Source: Artocarpus heterophyllus
Taxonomy: Eukaryota > Streptophyta > Magnoliopsida > Rosales > Moraceae
Direction of reading: 5' to 3'
Length of the DNA stretch: 64,000 nt
Assembly: GCA_025403435.1 (NCBI GenBank)
Contig: CM046348.1
Span: 31,960,147-32,024,146, forward strand
Shown: positions 34,112-45,251 of the stretch, piece after piece
Position numbering within the stretch: position 1 is the first letter of the stretch
Layout: each line of letters begins with the position of its first letter
Notes under the pieces: model-generated
What the model saw: only the letters and a program-made list of their open reading frames with translations
The model's database searches: none
What the model was told of the DNA's origin: nothing
Position numbers and translations under genes: made by a program

Positions 34112-36424
34112 GTTTATATATGAAAGGGAATTAAAAAGGAAACAACAATAGCAATTTGTTAATAAGCAGCAAAAGCAAGGGCAAAGTTGTGAATGCATGA
34201 AATTTATAAATATTTTAAACATAAAATATTTGACCAGAATTTTAAATGGTTTAAAAACTAAAATCGTGCCAACAAAATTTTAAAAAACACTACTTAATTA
34301 AAATTAATATAATTAATATGTTTAAATTTCGGGGAAGATAAAGAGTCTTATCTATAAGAACCATTTTTTATAGCCATTGGATTTAATTCAGTCGTTGCCG
34401 CCCTTCCCAAACGAGCTCCACCACCATACGAGCACCACCATCATCCCAACATGAAAAAAAACCTTGCGAGCTCCACCGTGGGTATTGACCTAGGCAACCA
34501 AAGAAAAAAAACCACTATGGGAATCAACCGACTCGACCCACCATGAGCATCGACCTCATGATACGACAGCTTCGAGTCGATTGCAAGCAAGCCACTGTCG
34601 TAATGCGATCCATAGAGAGTAAGACTGCTGTGATAGAATTGTAACTCCTATAGCCGCCTTTGTGCAAAACCATCACGATCTACTCTATTGTGAGCACGGT
34701 TGGGTCGATCGCTTGCAAGGCCACCATATCCTTCGATAGCAACACTGTCGGGAGCAATCTGATGGCGAACCACACTTGCGATAGACATCTAAATTCTTCT
34801 GTTGCATCTGTTGAGGAGGTACAACTCATAGTGGTCGCAACTTTCATGACGTACCTTCATGATCCTCGCCGTTGTGCTTTGGGTGGGTAGCAACTGTTAA
34901 GACTAGCCATTGGCATTTGGGTCACCAGCAACCCATACAGTGGACAAGGAAGGAGATCTAACCTCCTCTTTTCTTTTTTTTAATTCTTTTTCTATTTTTG
35001 GTTTTTAATGGATTAGGTTTGGGTTGGGTGTGTGTGGGTTAACCAAAACAATGATAAGCTTTTTCTTCTTTTAACCCTTAGATTTGCATTTGATGGACAG
35101 AAAATTGTTCTTATTGATAAGAGAAAATAAGGGGTTTTATTGTAGAAATTCTCTTAAAATTTATAGGTGTTACATATAATTATATAATTAAGCCAAGCAT
35201 AAAATGTATGCTTAATAGAATTAGAACTAATAATACATTCATTTCAAGGAAAATTTTAGCTTTGTACCCTATGTTATAACAAAATATGAGATTGATACTA
35301 TATATTTTAAAATATTTTATATTGATACCTTTATTTTTTAAAAAATCTTTTTTAATACCTAGAGGCGCTTTTATGATAGAAAAAAATATAAATACCCTTA
35401 TTATATAATACTATCTGTTGACCTAAAATTTTTAATCAGAAAAATATTTTTAAACTTATAACTGCAAACAAGCATTTGACCACCCATGTAAAATGATGTT
35501 GTTTTACTACAGAAAGATTGATGAATTGAAGAGACGCTGGAGGCTTCTTGATTGGGTGAAGAACTTTGAAAGAGTAAAGTTTTGGGGGGCTTCTAGGTCT
35601 CCCTTTTTTCTTTGCCAAAAGAAAAAAACTGAGAAAATCTGTTGTACAAGAAAATGACTGGATGAAATAGCAAAGTTGAGATCATCTTTCAACTAATTCC
35701 AGAAAATCTTAGAGGGAAGAAGTGGTTTTCGCAAACAAACCTTAACGTTTTTTGAGGGAAGACGTGCACTAGAAACGACTCAGTTGATCATCTTGTTGTT
35801 CTAAGGTTTATTTCAAATCTCAAAGAAAAAGTATGCCTTGATTTTGGTTCATGCGTGTTCTGGGTTTGTTTGTTAATTTCATTTTCTTTTGTTTTTATAA
35901 AGGTACAATTTTTATGCTCTGTAATCGAAATAAAGCATAATATTTGCGGTTTTTTTTTATGAAAATCATATGTTATTGTCGAATAATTACCCTATCATAG
36001 TTTAGGGTTCTTTCTCCCCCAAAATTTTCATGATTTCATTTCCTATTCGCATCAAAGTATTTTTTTTTTATTATTTTAGAATTTGACTAAAGAACAATGT
36101 CATTTTTCATAAATATTATGCTTTGTTATCTACAATTTTTTTTATGATTTCCTTTTGCTTTTATATTCTGTTCAGTTTAGAGTTAGTGTGAAAATGAGGT
36201 TCTATTTTCCAGTTTAGGGACTATGGTTGGGTATCATCTTGACTATGTGAATATTGGTTAATGCTCTGTTTTGAACTTTCTTTTTCTGTTTTTGTTTTTC
36301 CTTTTTCATAGGATGTGTTTTGTTTTGTTTAATTTTTTATTTTTTATTTTTTAGTTTGTTTTGGTGCTTGTGTTAATAACATGATTTTGTTGTGTTTTAT
36401 CTATCTCGTAGAATAGGTGTTCGT
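34112..36424. other. AT-rich stretch, possible upstream part of the MULE
   Basis: No gene recognised. A GC-richer block at 34390-34930 holds a short open frame (34660-34890) without a known domain. A pyrimidine-rich stretch ending in CTCGTAG at 36405-36411 could be the splice acceptor of a 5' intron just before the transposase start. No terminal inverted repeat could be assigned. Confidence 0.4.
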
Positions 36425-38303
36425 ATGTTGATAGTTTATGGTGATGATTTTAGTCCTTTAAAGTGGTCTGTAGATGAAGACTACTATATTTATATTGAGT
36501 TATGTCATGGAGTACAAAGTGATGTTATCGGTTTTAATTTTGAAGACGAAGAAGTGAAGTTGGAAATAAAAGCATCAGTCAAGGGTCGGGAAAAACCTGT
36601 TTTGGTAAATGATGATAGAAGTTTATTGAGAATGTTTAGTCTAAACGTGGATTGTGGTAAGCCAATACATTTTTGTGTTAAGTTTAAAAAAGTTGTAACT
36701 TTGAAGTCTCAGCGATGAAGAAAGGAAGAAGTTCAGCCACTACCAAGTTAGCAGGACAAATCCAAATAATTTGGATGTCAAGCATGGTAGTGACATGGAT
36801 GATGGGATTGGGGATGATGGGAATGAGGACGATGGGGATGAGGATGATGCCGATGCGGACCTGTCATCACCAACAAACGATGATGATCCAGGTTGGACGC
36901 GAAATAAGGATGATGACCCTACGTCAACAAGGAGATTTGAATCATATGTTGATACGGAGAGTGATGAAGATAATGATTTGTATGTTTGGCATAGTGAAGA
37001 GGATGACATGTTAGGGGCATCTAAGTGGGAATATAAAGACAGTGAAAAAAAGAAGAACCCAAATAGCAAACTTCCAACAGTTAAAACGAGGACACAACCA
37101 GGGGAAAATCTGGTTATGTTTATTGGCCAAACATTCAAAGATCATAAGGAGTGTAGACAGTCCATCATCGATTACTCCATTCGAAGAGGATTTTTAGCTC
37201 GACAGATAGAGGCTGCAAAAACAAGAATGACTTATGGATGGCTGAAGATGGCTGCCAGTGGAGGATTCATTGTTCACCATGTCCTGATTGCTCTTTATTT
37301 AGGGCGAAGACATATAAAGAAGAGCATAACTGTCAAGTTGTTTGAAGTAATAGAAAGGCATCTTTAGATTGGATTGCAAGGAATATGGCAAATGAGTTTA
37401 AAGCCATGCCTGACATGGCAGTGGATTCTATGAGAAAATCTTGAAATACAAGTTTAAGATTGATGTTCATGATCAAATGCTTTGGAGGGCTAGGCGAATA
37501 GCTATAGGCAATGAGGCAGAATTACACGCAACAGAATTCCGTGTTTTAAGGTTCTATTGTATGATGGTCCTTTCCACAAATCCTGGAAATACTATTATTG
37601 TAGAGACCAAAGTTGTTGGTAACATAGAGGGAAGAGAATCAATTTCACTAGAGCAAATTGAAATACGAACACCACCTCCTCTTTTTCAAAGACTGTTCAT
37701 TTTGTTTGAGGCTTCCAAAACCAAGTTTTAGATGGTTTGTAGACCATTCATAGGTTTTGATGGATGTCATCTCAAGGTTGTAGATGGTGGCAACTTATTG
37801 TCTACAATATCAATAGATATAAATCAAAATTTTTTCCCATTGGTTTCTGCAATAGTTGATAAGGAGTATTTAGATAATTGGTCTTGGTTCTTGACTTTGC
37901 TTCAAAGTGCCGTCGGCAGGGCTCTTGATTTAAAACCTTAGGCTTGCATATCAGACATACAAAAGGTATATTATTATTGTTACAATCATTGTTGGTTTAT
38001 AAGTGAAGGTACATATTGTCACAAGATTATTACTAGTATTGGTTTTAATTTGTTGTTTCCATACAAGGGCTAGTATATGCAATTCACAGCGTCTTGCCTG
38101 AGACATGTTCTCATCGGACTTGTTCTTTTCATGTTTGGAACAATTAAAAAAAGAGGCTGGAGGATAAGGTATTGAAGACAAGTTATGGGAGGCTTCCAAG
38201 GCTGGAACAGTGGAACTGTTTGAAAAAGCTATGCAATCTAGAAAGGCTGTTAACAAAGAAGCATATGATTGGCTGTCGAAAACGAACATGAAGAACTGGG
38301 CAT
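36425..38303 (+). pseudogene. Mutator-like (MULE) transposase, broken and truncated
   Basis: MULE transposases cut and paste DNA transposons. The start ATG at 36425 begins an N-terminal region with the usual MULE layout (WSVDEDYYIYIELCHGV, later VLVNDDRSLLRMF). A frameshift near 36705 leads into a strongly acidic Asp/Glu repeat (36790-36920) and then the zinc-binding N-terminal domain (GQTFKDHKECRQSIIDYSI near 37126). More breaks lie near 37260-37440. The catalytic domain begins with RPFIGFDGCHLK (first Asp 37759-37761) and WSWFLTLL, with a second acidic site in ISDIQK near 37952. The frame is broken by stops at 37729 and 37939 and resumes as LWEASKAGTVELFEKAM near 38190, then stops abruptly at 38303 where element E is inserted. 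The remaining C-terminus lies beyond the window. Confidence 0.88.
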
Positions 38304-38530
38304 TGTAACGCCGTCTTTTACGGATGTCACAGATTTTACATTCATCCTCATTTTCCTTACTTTTAAGAAAAATCATTTAAACTTATCGCAAGATCCATGC
38401 ATATATATTTATTTTTAAACTAAATATCAATATTTCAAAAACTTTTATATTTATTTAAATAGTTTATCAATACCAAATTAATGAAGCCATAGTGCAAATA
38501 AAATTTAAAATCATGATTTAATTTTATTGA

Positions 38531-38757
38531 CAGTTCGGTAGGCCGAACTCCAGACACTGTCAGGCCAAACTCTAGACACCGGCAGGCCAAACATGACTGA
38601 CAGTTCAAACTTCAACCACCAGTAGGCCGTTTGAGGCTCTGTAAAAAGGGGGTTTTAAATCACTAAGATCGGCAAGCCAATACAAGGTAATCGGTAGGCC
38701 GATACCAACATGGGCAGTCTGATCAATACTGATTGGCAAGCCGATCTGTTGTAAAAA
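38531..38757. repeat. CGGCAGGCCG motif cluster in E 3' LTR
   Basis: About eight copies, including perfect GTTCGGTAGGCCGAAC at 38533-38548 and ATCGGTAGGCCGAT at 38690-38703. Confidence 0.92.
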
Positions 38758-39542
38758 CAATAGCAAATTAGAAACTAAGTCCCAATTCAACATAGTGCAG
38801 AAAATTTTAACATACAATAAATAAAATCATTGTTCAGAGACTTTAAAACTCTTGCGTAGCGTTCTTCCGCTTTCAACGCATCCTTTCAAGCTCACACGCT
38901 TGTCCTCGCACTTAACCTATTCCATAATCCTCTTCCCTCTATCTACAACATGATGATAAACTAAGTAAGCAAAAGCTTAGTAAGTACACTATCCTATCTT
39001 ACAACATAAAACATTTTATGAACATTCTTTATGCAACATCATATTCACAACCATCATTAACATAATAGTGCACTTGGCATAATTTCATATAGAACATATC
39101 TTTCGTTACATTATACATATTAAAACTTCATTCATGTTATCTTTGAGGGCCAAAGTATTGCACCATTATCATCATCATAGGTGTGCCATCATGTGAAGAA
39201 AATGGTAGCTAATCTCAAACCAAACATGACAAGCCCAACTCTGGACATCAAAACATTAACATAAACATAAGGTGTACAACACTTATTATGTGATATATAT
39301 ATATATACACTTTGAAATAGCTCATCATCAAGACATGCATAAACCATCTTGTAACATTGAAAGCTTTCATGAAATAACATCATGTACAATACTTAAAATC
39401 ATCATGAAGCATATTCTCATAAAACTTTCATAAACTTTCATCATGTTGTAGGTGAGAATATACTTACTTGATTCGCTTATTAAACCTTAATTTTAGATGA
39501 CGTCGCCGCGGTCTTGATATGCTCACTTCTTAGAAAGTTCAT

Positions 39543-39598
39543 GTCATACATTCATATAGAAAAATAAAATGTCATACATTCATATAGAAAAATAAAAT
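39543..39598. repeat. 28-bp tandem repeat, two units
   Basis: Two identical adjacent 28-bp units beginning GTCATACATTCATATAG inside the E LTR. The D1 LTR copies have one unit. Confidence 0.95.
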
Positions 39599-41314
39599 TA
39601 TCATCTATCTATATTCATGAAATCATCCAATATCACAGTACATTATTCATGCCTCCATTTCAAGAAATACAAGAACACAAATACATTTAACTAACTTACA
39701 AATATTTATGCAAAAACTGCAATACTAATACTTGCCTGACCCTTATGTATACATAATTTAATAAATCACAATTCACATACAATAATGGCATGAAACTTTG
39801 TAGAGACCAAGTTAACACAAATATATTACCCTAATTTTTCATTAGCCATAAAATTTTCATTAGGCAATTAAAACAAGTCATACATATCACAACATGAAAT
39901 CTATAAGCATAAACAAAACAGTGACCAGCCCTAACTAATATTGCTAAAATAAATTATCTATATCATAAAATAATTTCATAAAAATTCTACATACAATAGA
40001 CACCTAAAACTATAACATACTCAAAAATTAGCTTCAAATAAATTTAAAACAATTGAAAACATGCATTAGAAATAAGAGGCAAAATAAGCACTAAATACAT
40101 AAGTCAGTGAGCAACACGTGTTCATCATTCTAGAATAATCAAAATAAAATCACTATGACCCTAAAATTTTTATAACAACCTATAAACATATAAACACAGT
40201 ACCATAAAAAGTTTCATTGACAAATACATTCATTAAGCCATACAAAAAGGTCACACAAACAAGAAGTTCAAAATTCACTGATTGATAGCCATAAAACCTA
40301 ACCTTAAAGAAATCTCAATAGCACATAAAATATTCATTAAATTATCATTAAAGTTTCCAGTTCAACATTTAACATATATATGAACTTATCTGTAAAATTT
40401 TGTGAAAACCAACACTCGTTTGCCCTTTGAACAAAGCCTGCCTTTTTGTGAAACATTACCGATCTATACAAATAAACCATGAGTGACAGAGAATAAAAAT
40501 TCAATATCTCAGCATAAAAAATTCCAATTGGCGTGAAATTTTGTCGAACATCATATAATACATACATAAATATCATACTAAAATTTCAAAGCAAATAGAA
40601 TTTTGTAGACAAAGTTATGGGGGTCGGATTAAGGGGAGAATACAATTTTAGAATTAACCTAGAATGAGTTCTTACCTTGAAATGATTCTTCTCTAATTTC
40701 CTTGAGTTCGCCTAAGTGAAAACCCAATATTTTAATCAATTATTTGCAAGAAAGATGAGGGGAAGAAGGGGAAGAAAACATGGAGAGGAGAAAGAGAAAG
40801 AGCCTGAGAGAATTTTTAGAGAGGGGGAGAGAAAAGTTTATGTGAAAAAAATAGGAATGGTGTGAAAGGAAGAATAATTTTCTCTATTTGTATAGCAAAT
40901 TTTTTTTTTATATAAAAAGAGCTTGAAAATCACGTGTATAATGAGAGAATTTTAGGAGAGTATATGATTTAATGGAGGTAATTAGACAACATCTTATCCA
41001 ATCTTGTGAAAAATTTCCAAATAATGCTACTTTCGAATAACGAAAGAAGGAAAAAGTGGTGTTTTTGCCTGCCAAATTAGAAAATTCGACTTGCCAAAGT
41101 ATCACTTACAACATTATACACAAATAAAACATTAAACACAAACTAGGTAAACTTATAAATGACATGAACACCTTGAGCACATCAAATCCACGTGATTGTC
41201 ACCTGTCATAATACTCAAAATAAAATGATCAGTAACATTATTTCATAAAGAAAAATACTTAGCGTTGTTAAATATCTATCATTAACCGTTACATGGAATA
41301 TGGTGGGTGTTACA

Positions 41315-41327
41315 ATTCTTCCCACTT
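41315..41327 (-). other. Polypurine tract of E
   Basis: The minus strand reads AAGTGGGAAGAAT directly before the 3' LTR. Confidence 0.82.
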
Positions 41328-41726
41328 TATAAGAGTTTCGCCTTCGAAACTCAGAACAATTGTGGATAGCTAGTTCTCATGTCATCTTCACGTTCCCATG
41401 TTGCTTCCTCTACTTGGTGATTTCACCATAACACCTTGACCAAAGGAATCTCTTTGTTCCTTAATATTTTAGTCTTCCAATCTACAATCGCTACTGGCTT
41501 TTTTTTCATAACTGAGGTCTTCTCGTATTTTAATCACCTGTGGCTTGATCACATGCATAGGATTTGGGACATACTTCTTGAGCATCGAAACATGAAACAC
41601 ATCATGAATAGATGACATCTCCAATGGCAATCTGAACTGATAAGCTACTTTGCCTATCCGCTTCATGATTTCATAAGATCCAACAAACCTTGGGTTCAAC
41701 TTGCCTTTCTTTCTGAATCTCATGAC
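41328..41726 (-). pseudogene. pol: Pol C-terminus of E (integrase end and decayed chromodomain)
   Basis: On the minus strand the frame from 41732 down to 41469 reads KKGKLNPRFVGSYEI, then SSIHDVFHVSMLKKYVP and IREDLSYEKK, which is the integrase C-terminal domain and linker of Tekay elements. A frameshift follows and only traces of the chromodomain can be seen before the polypurine tract. The upstream part of the same protein continues at 62290. Confidence 0.88.
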
Positions 41727-42068
41727 TGTCACGCCCTCTTAAGGACGTCACAGATATCGTTACATTCATACAGTACATACTTTTATTCAAGGTAAATTAT
41801 TGGAACAAAACTTAATTGAAAACATAATAAAGAAATCATACCTAGGATCCATGCATAAATTTTTTGATTTTTGATTTTTTATTTTTTTTACCACATTCAA
41901 TAACTTATACCATATTATTAATAATACTATTAAGCATATAATTGATCATAAACATCCTTTTATAAATAAAATATACCAAATGATAAAAACATATTTTTAT
42001 CATGAAACATCGCAACACTTAAAAACAATCAGCAAACTTTAAATCATCTTAAGTAAAATCTTCATTCC

Positions 42069-42213
42069 CGGTTCGGCCTGAATTTTGGTAGCCGAACTGG
42101 ATCGGCAGGCTGGTGTTCATCCATCGGCAAGTCACCCGAGGCTCTGCAAAACTGGGTTTTAAACTTTGCTAAGATCGGCAGGCCGATCATCATTGTTCGG
42201 CAGGTCGACCGAC
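42069..42213. repeat. CGGCAGGCCG motif cluster, U5 side of D1 3' LTR
   Basis: About six copies, including a perfect 16-mer GATCGGCAGGCCGATC at 42173-42188. Confidence 0.92.
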
Positions 42214-44660
42214 TTTAAAGAAAAACATTAGAAAACTTAATTTAAAGACAAGATTCAATAAGCGAAAGACCATATACTTAATAAGGTAAAATATTAAAAT
42301 ATAGTTCATGAAATCTTTAAAAACTCATCAAATAACGTGTTTGAAAATTATAAACATAGTTTAATCATAAAACTTGCTTCTTTGGCGTTCTTTCGATTAC
42401 AAATCATCGTCCTTTGCTCACATGCCTTTCCATATCCTCCACCTAATCAATGACCTTCTTACCCTTATCCGCAACATGATATAAAAATTGGATAAGCTAA
42501 TGCTTAGTAAGTACATTATTATCTCATAACTTAAAATATTTTATGAACATCATCATAATGCACTAGGCACATTTTTCATAGGAACATATCTTTCATTACT
42601 TTGACCATTTTAAAACTTATTCCATATTATCTTAAGGGCCCAATTCTTGCACCATAATCATCATCATAGGCACGCCATCATGAGATGAGAAGGGTAGCTA
42701 ATCCTAAACCAAACATGACATCATAACATATCATAACATTGGTGTGCAACACTTATTTAGGTGATACATATATATACATATATATACACTTTCATGCTTT
42801 GAAATACATCATCATCATACATGCATATCTTTAAGAAGATAAAAATATTTCATAAGAAATCTTAAAATGAAATCATCATAGATATCATCAAGAACATATT
42901 TTCAAACCTTTATCACATATCATGTTGCAGGTGAGAACGTACTTACTTGTGTAGCTTACTTAACCTTAACTTTGTAGGTGACAACGCCGCGGTCTCGATG
43001 TGCTCACTTCATCATGTGTTCATGTCATACATTGATAAAAATAGCAATTAACATATATTTTTAAAGGACCGTGAAATCATCAAACTTCAAAATCTCTTCT
43101 ACTAACATACTTCATCACATATCCTTTCCTTTCTTGAAAATATCAATTTATAAAACATTTCATTACAATAAGAACATTAGATTAAAACTGTCAACACAAA
43201 ATACATCACTGACCTCCACGAATTCAACACTTAATAACTCAACATTTACACATAATTTGAGTACCATACTTGGCAGGGATAAAGTCAACACATAAACATG
43301 TTACCATGATTTTTCTTTAGTCATAAAAATAACATTTAGTATCTAAAAACAAGTCATACATCATACATACAAAATCTGCCAGAGTAACTAGGCAGTGAAC
43401 AACTTTAATCTCAGGTCCGTTTAACACTTTTTGACACCATAGAAAAATCTACAAAAATTAACATATATAGTAGACATATAGAACTCTAACATATCCAAAA
43501 ATTAGCATTAAAAAAATCAGAGTAGGTCAAAATACAAATTTGAAATCAGTGGTAAAACTAACCTCCATTAACTTATACAGTGAGCTACATGAGTTCATCA
43601 TTTTCAAACAACTAAAACACATTAATTTAAACTATAAAATTCTTACTAACAACTTATTAATATACATCACAATACCACAAAATTATCAAAACACCAATAA
43701 AATCATTTAATCATACAAAACATCACATAACAAAAAAGTCCAACCATTTTACTGTTAACGCAGTTTCTAGAGCTAGTCTTACTAAAAATTCCATAACACA
43801 TAAAATACTCATCAAATAATTACCAAACTTGGCAGTTCATAACTTAACATATATATGAGTGTTCTTGCCAAATTTCATAGCAAAAAAAGCACGTTTACCC
43901 CTTGAACAAAAAATCACATTTTCAAGCATCATAACCAAACAGCAACATTTTTACTATGAGTGGCAGTGGGTAGAAAATTCATATCTTAATGTAGAAAAAT
44001 CGAAATAATTTGAAACTTGGAAGAACATTATGTAACAAATATATGAACATCATATTAAAATCTCAGAGAAAAATAATATTCCTAGAAAAAGTTATGGCTG
44101 TCGGAGTAAGGAGGAAAACATATTTCAGAAATACTAAAAAAGGGCTCTTACCTCAAAATGAAGCTTCTCTAGTTTATCTTTGAATTTGGCTAGGTGGAAA
44201 GTGAGATTTCTTGGTGTTCTTTTAGGTGTTTGCAGCAAGGAAAATGAAGAAGAAAATGTAGAGAAGAGAGAGTGAGAGAGAGGAGACGTGAGAGAGAGAG
44301 AGGAGACGTTAGAGAGAGAGAACAAAATTATCATGAAAAGAGAAATGGAAGTAACATACAAAGGAGGCCTGTCTAATCCATTATTATCAAAAAAATTTGA
44401 TTAAAAGTTGGCTAATTGACATGGGGAAAGGAGAGGATTGGGGGAAAGTCAAATTATCATCTTATCTTACCACATTTCAACACTTCAAATAGGGAAACCG
44501 TATCAATTACATTCAATCAATCAATAGTCAAATGTTTTATTTCCTTAAATGAGGAAATTAATCCATAAATATGCCAATTAATCACATTAAACTATCCAAT
44601 CCTTATAATTATCTTAATCACAAATTTGGAGAGACTTTTGCTGACTGCTCGTCAGCTGTC

Positions 44661-44772
44661 ATCGGCTTACCGATTCCTCACTTCGGCCTGTCGATTCCAT
44701 GAAGTCTGGCCTGTCGATTCTCTAAGGACAATTTGGCCTACCAAACTTGAAGGTTTAGCCTGCCAAACTGTC
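44661..44772. repeat. CGGCAGGCCG motif cluster, U3 side of D1 3' LTR
   Basis: About five copies such as CTTCGGCCTGTCGATT, in the opposite orientation to the U5-side cluster. Confidence 0.9.
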
Positions 44773-44998
44773 CTTACAAACATGAATACATCATACATTT
44801 AAATCATTAAGGAATCATAATTAAACATACAATGTAAATAACATGAACACTTGAGCACATCGATTCCACGTGATCGTCACCTGTCATAGCACTTAAAATA
44901 AATTGTTAGTGACAATAATATCATAAATAAATATGAAAAAACTTAACGTCATTACTAACATTACAAAATCCGTTACATAGAAATAGGTGGGTGCTACA

Positions 44999-45012
44999 AT
45001 TCTCCCCACCTT
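44999..45012 (-). other. Polypurine tract of D1
   Basis: The minus strand reads AAGGTGGGGAGAAT next to the 3' LTR. Confidence 0.88.
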
Positions 45013-45251
45013 ATAAGAGTTTCATCCTCGAAACTCAAAACAGATGCGGATACTTAGTTCTCATGTCATCTTCATGTTCCTATGTGGCTTCTTCCACTTG
45101 GTGATTTCGCCAAAGCACTTTGACCAATGGAATTTCTTTATTCCTCAAGGTCTTGGTTTTACGATCAAGTATCTCTACTGGCTTTTCTTCATAACTTAAG
45201 TCATCAAGTATCTCGATCACCTGTGGCTTAATCACGTGCGTAGGGTCGGTA
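45013..45251 (-). pseudogene. pol: Chromodomain end of D1 pol
   Basis: The minus strand encodes the DLSYEEKP linker, then ILDRKTKTLRNKEIPLV and KVLWRNHQVEEAT, the chromodomain core. The next codon is TAG where the family has Trp, followed by EHEDDM and the normal tail. Chromodomains direct chromoviral integration toward particular histone marks. The rest of pol continues at 55102 beyond the copia insertion. Confidence 0.85.

Larger units (their letters stand above)
38304..41314 (-). repeat. 3' LTR of E
   Basis: 3011 bp. In element orientation it starts TGTAACACCCACC and ends GGCGTTACA. Clearly homologous to the D1 LTRs but quite diverged. It holds a GC-rich motif cluster, a CT-rich leader near 40740-40850 and a splice-donor-like AGGTAAGAACTC (plus strand 40669-40680). 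Confidence 0.9.
41727..44998 (-). repeat. 3' LTR of D1
   Basis: 3272 bp, plus strand TGTCACGCCC to GGGTGCTACA. It contains two GC-rich motif clusters, one near each end, a CT-rich leader (44220-44330) and a splice-donor-like GAGGTAAGAGCC at 44145-44156. Confidence 0.95.

Noticed and set aside
34660..34890. Plus-strand 76-codon open frame in GC-richer DNA
   Set aside because: No recognisable domain, no similarity to the other elements in the window, and weak codon structure.
36740..37138. Minus-strand Ser-rich 132-codon open frame
   Set aside because: It is the complement of the acidic Asp/Glu-rich MULE segment (GAT read backwards as ATC and TCA).
38304..38320. Target duplication for element E in the MULE
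   Set aside because: Only one border of E is inside the window, so it cannot be tested.
44134..44361. Short Ser/Leu-rich minus-strand frame kept in both D1 LTRs (also 61454-61672) as a possible LTR-encoded peptide
   Set aside because: It covers the CT-rich transcript leader; conservation between two LTRs of one insertion is not evidence of coding. No clear equivalent frame was found in the E LTR.
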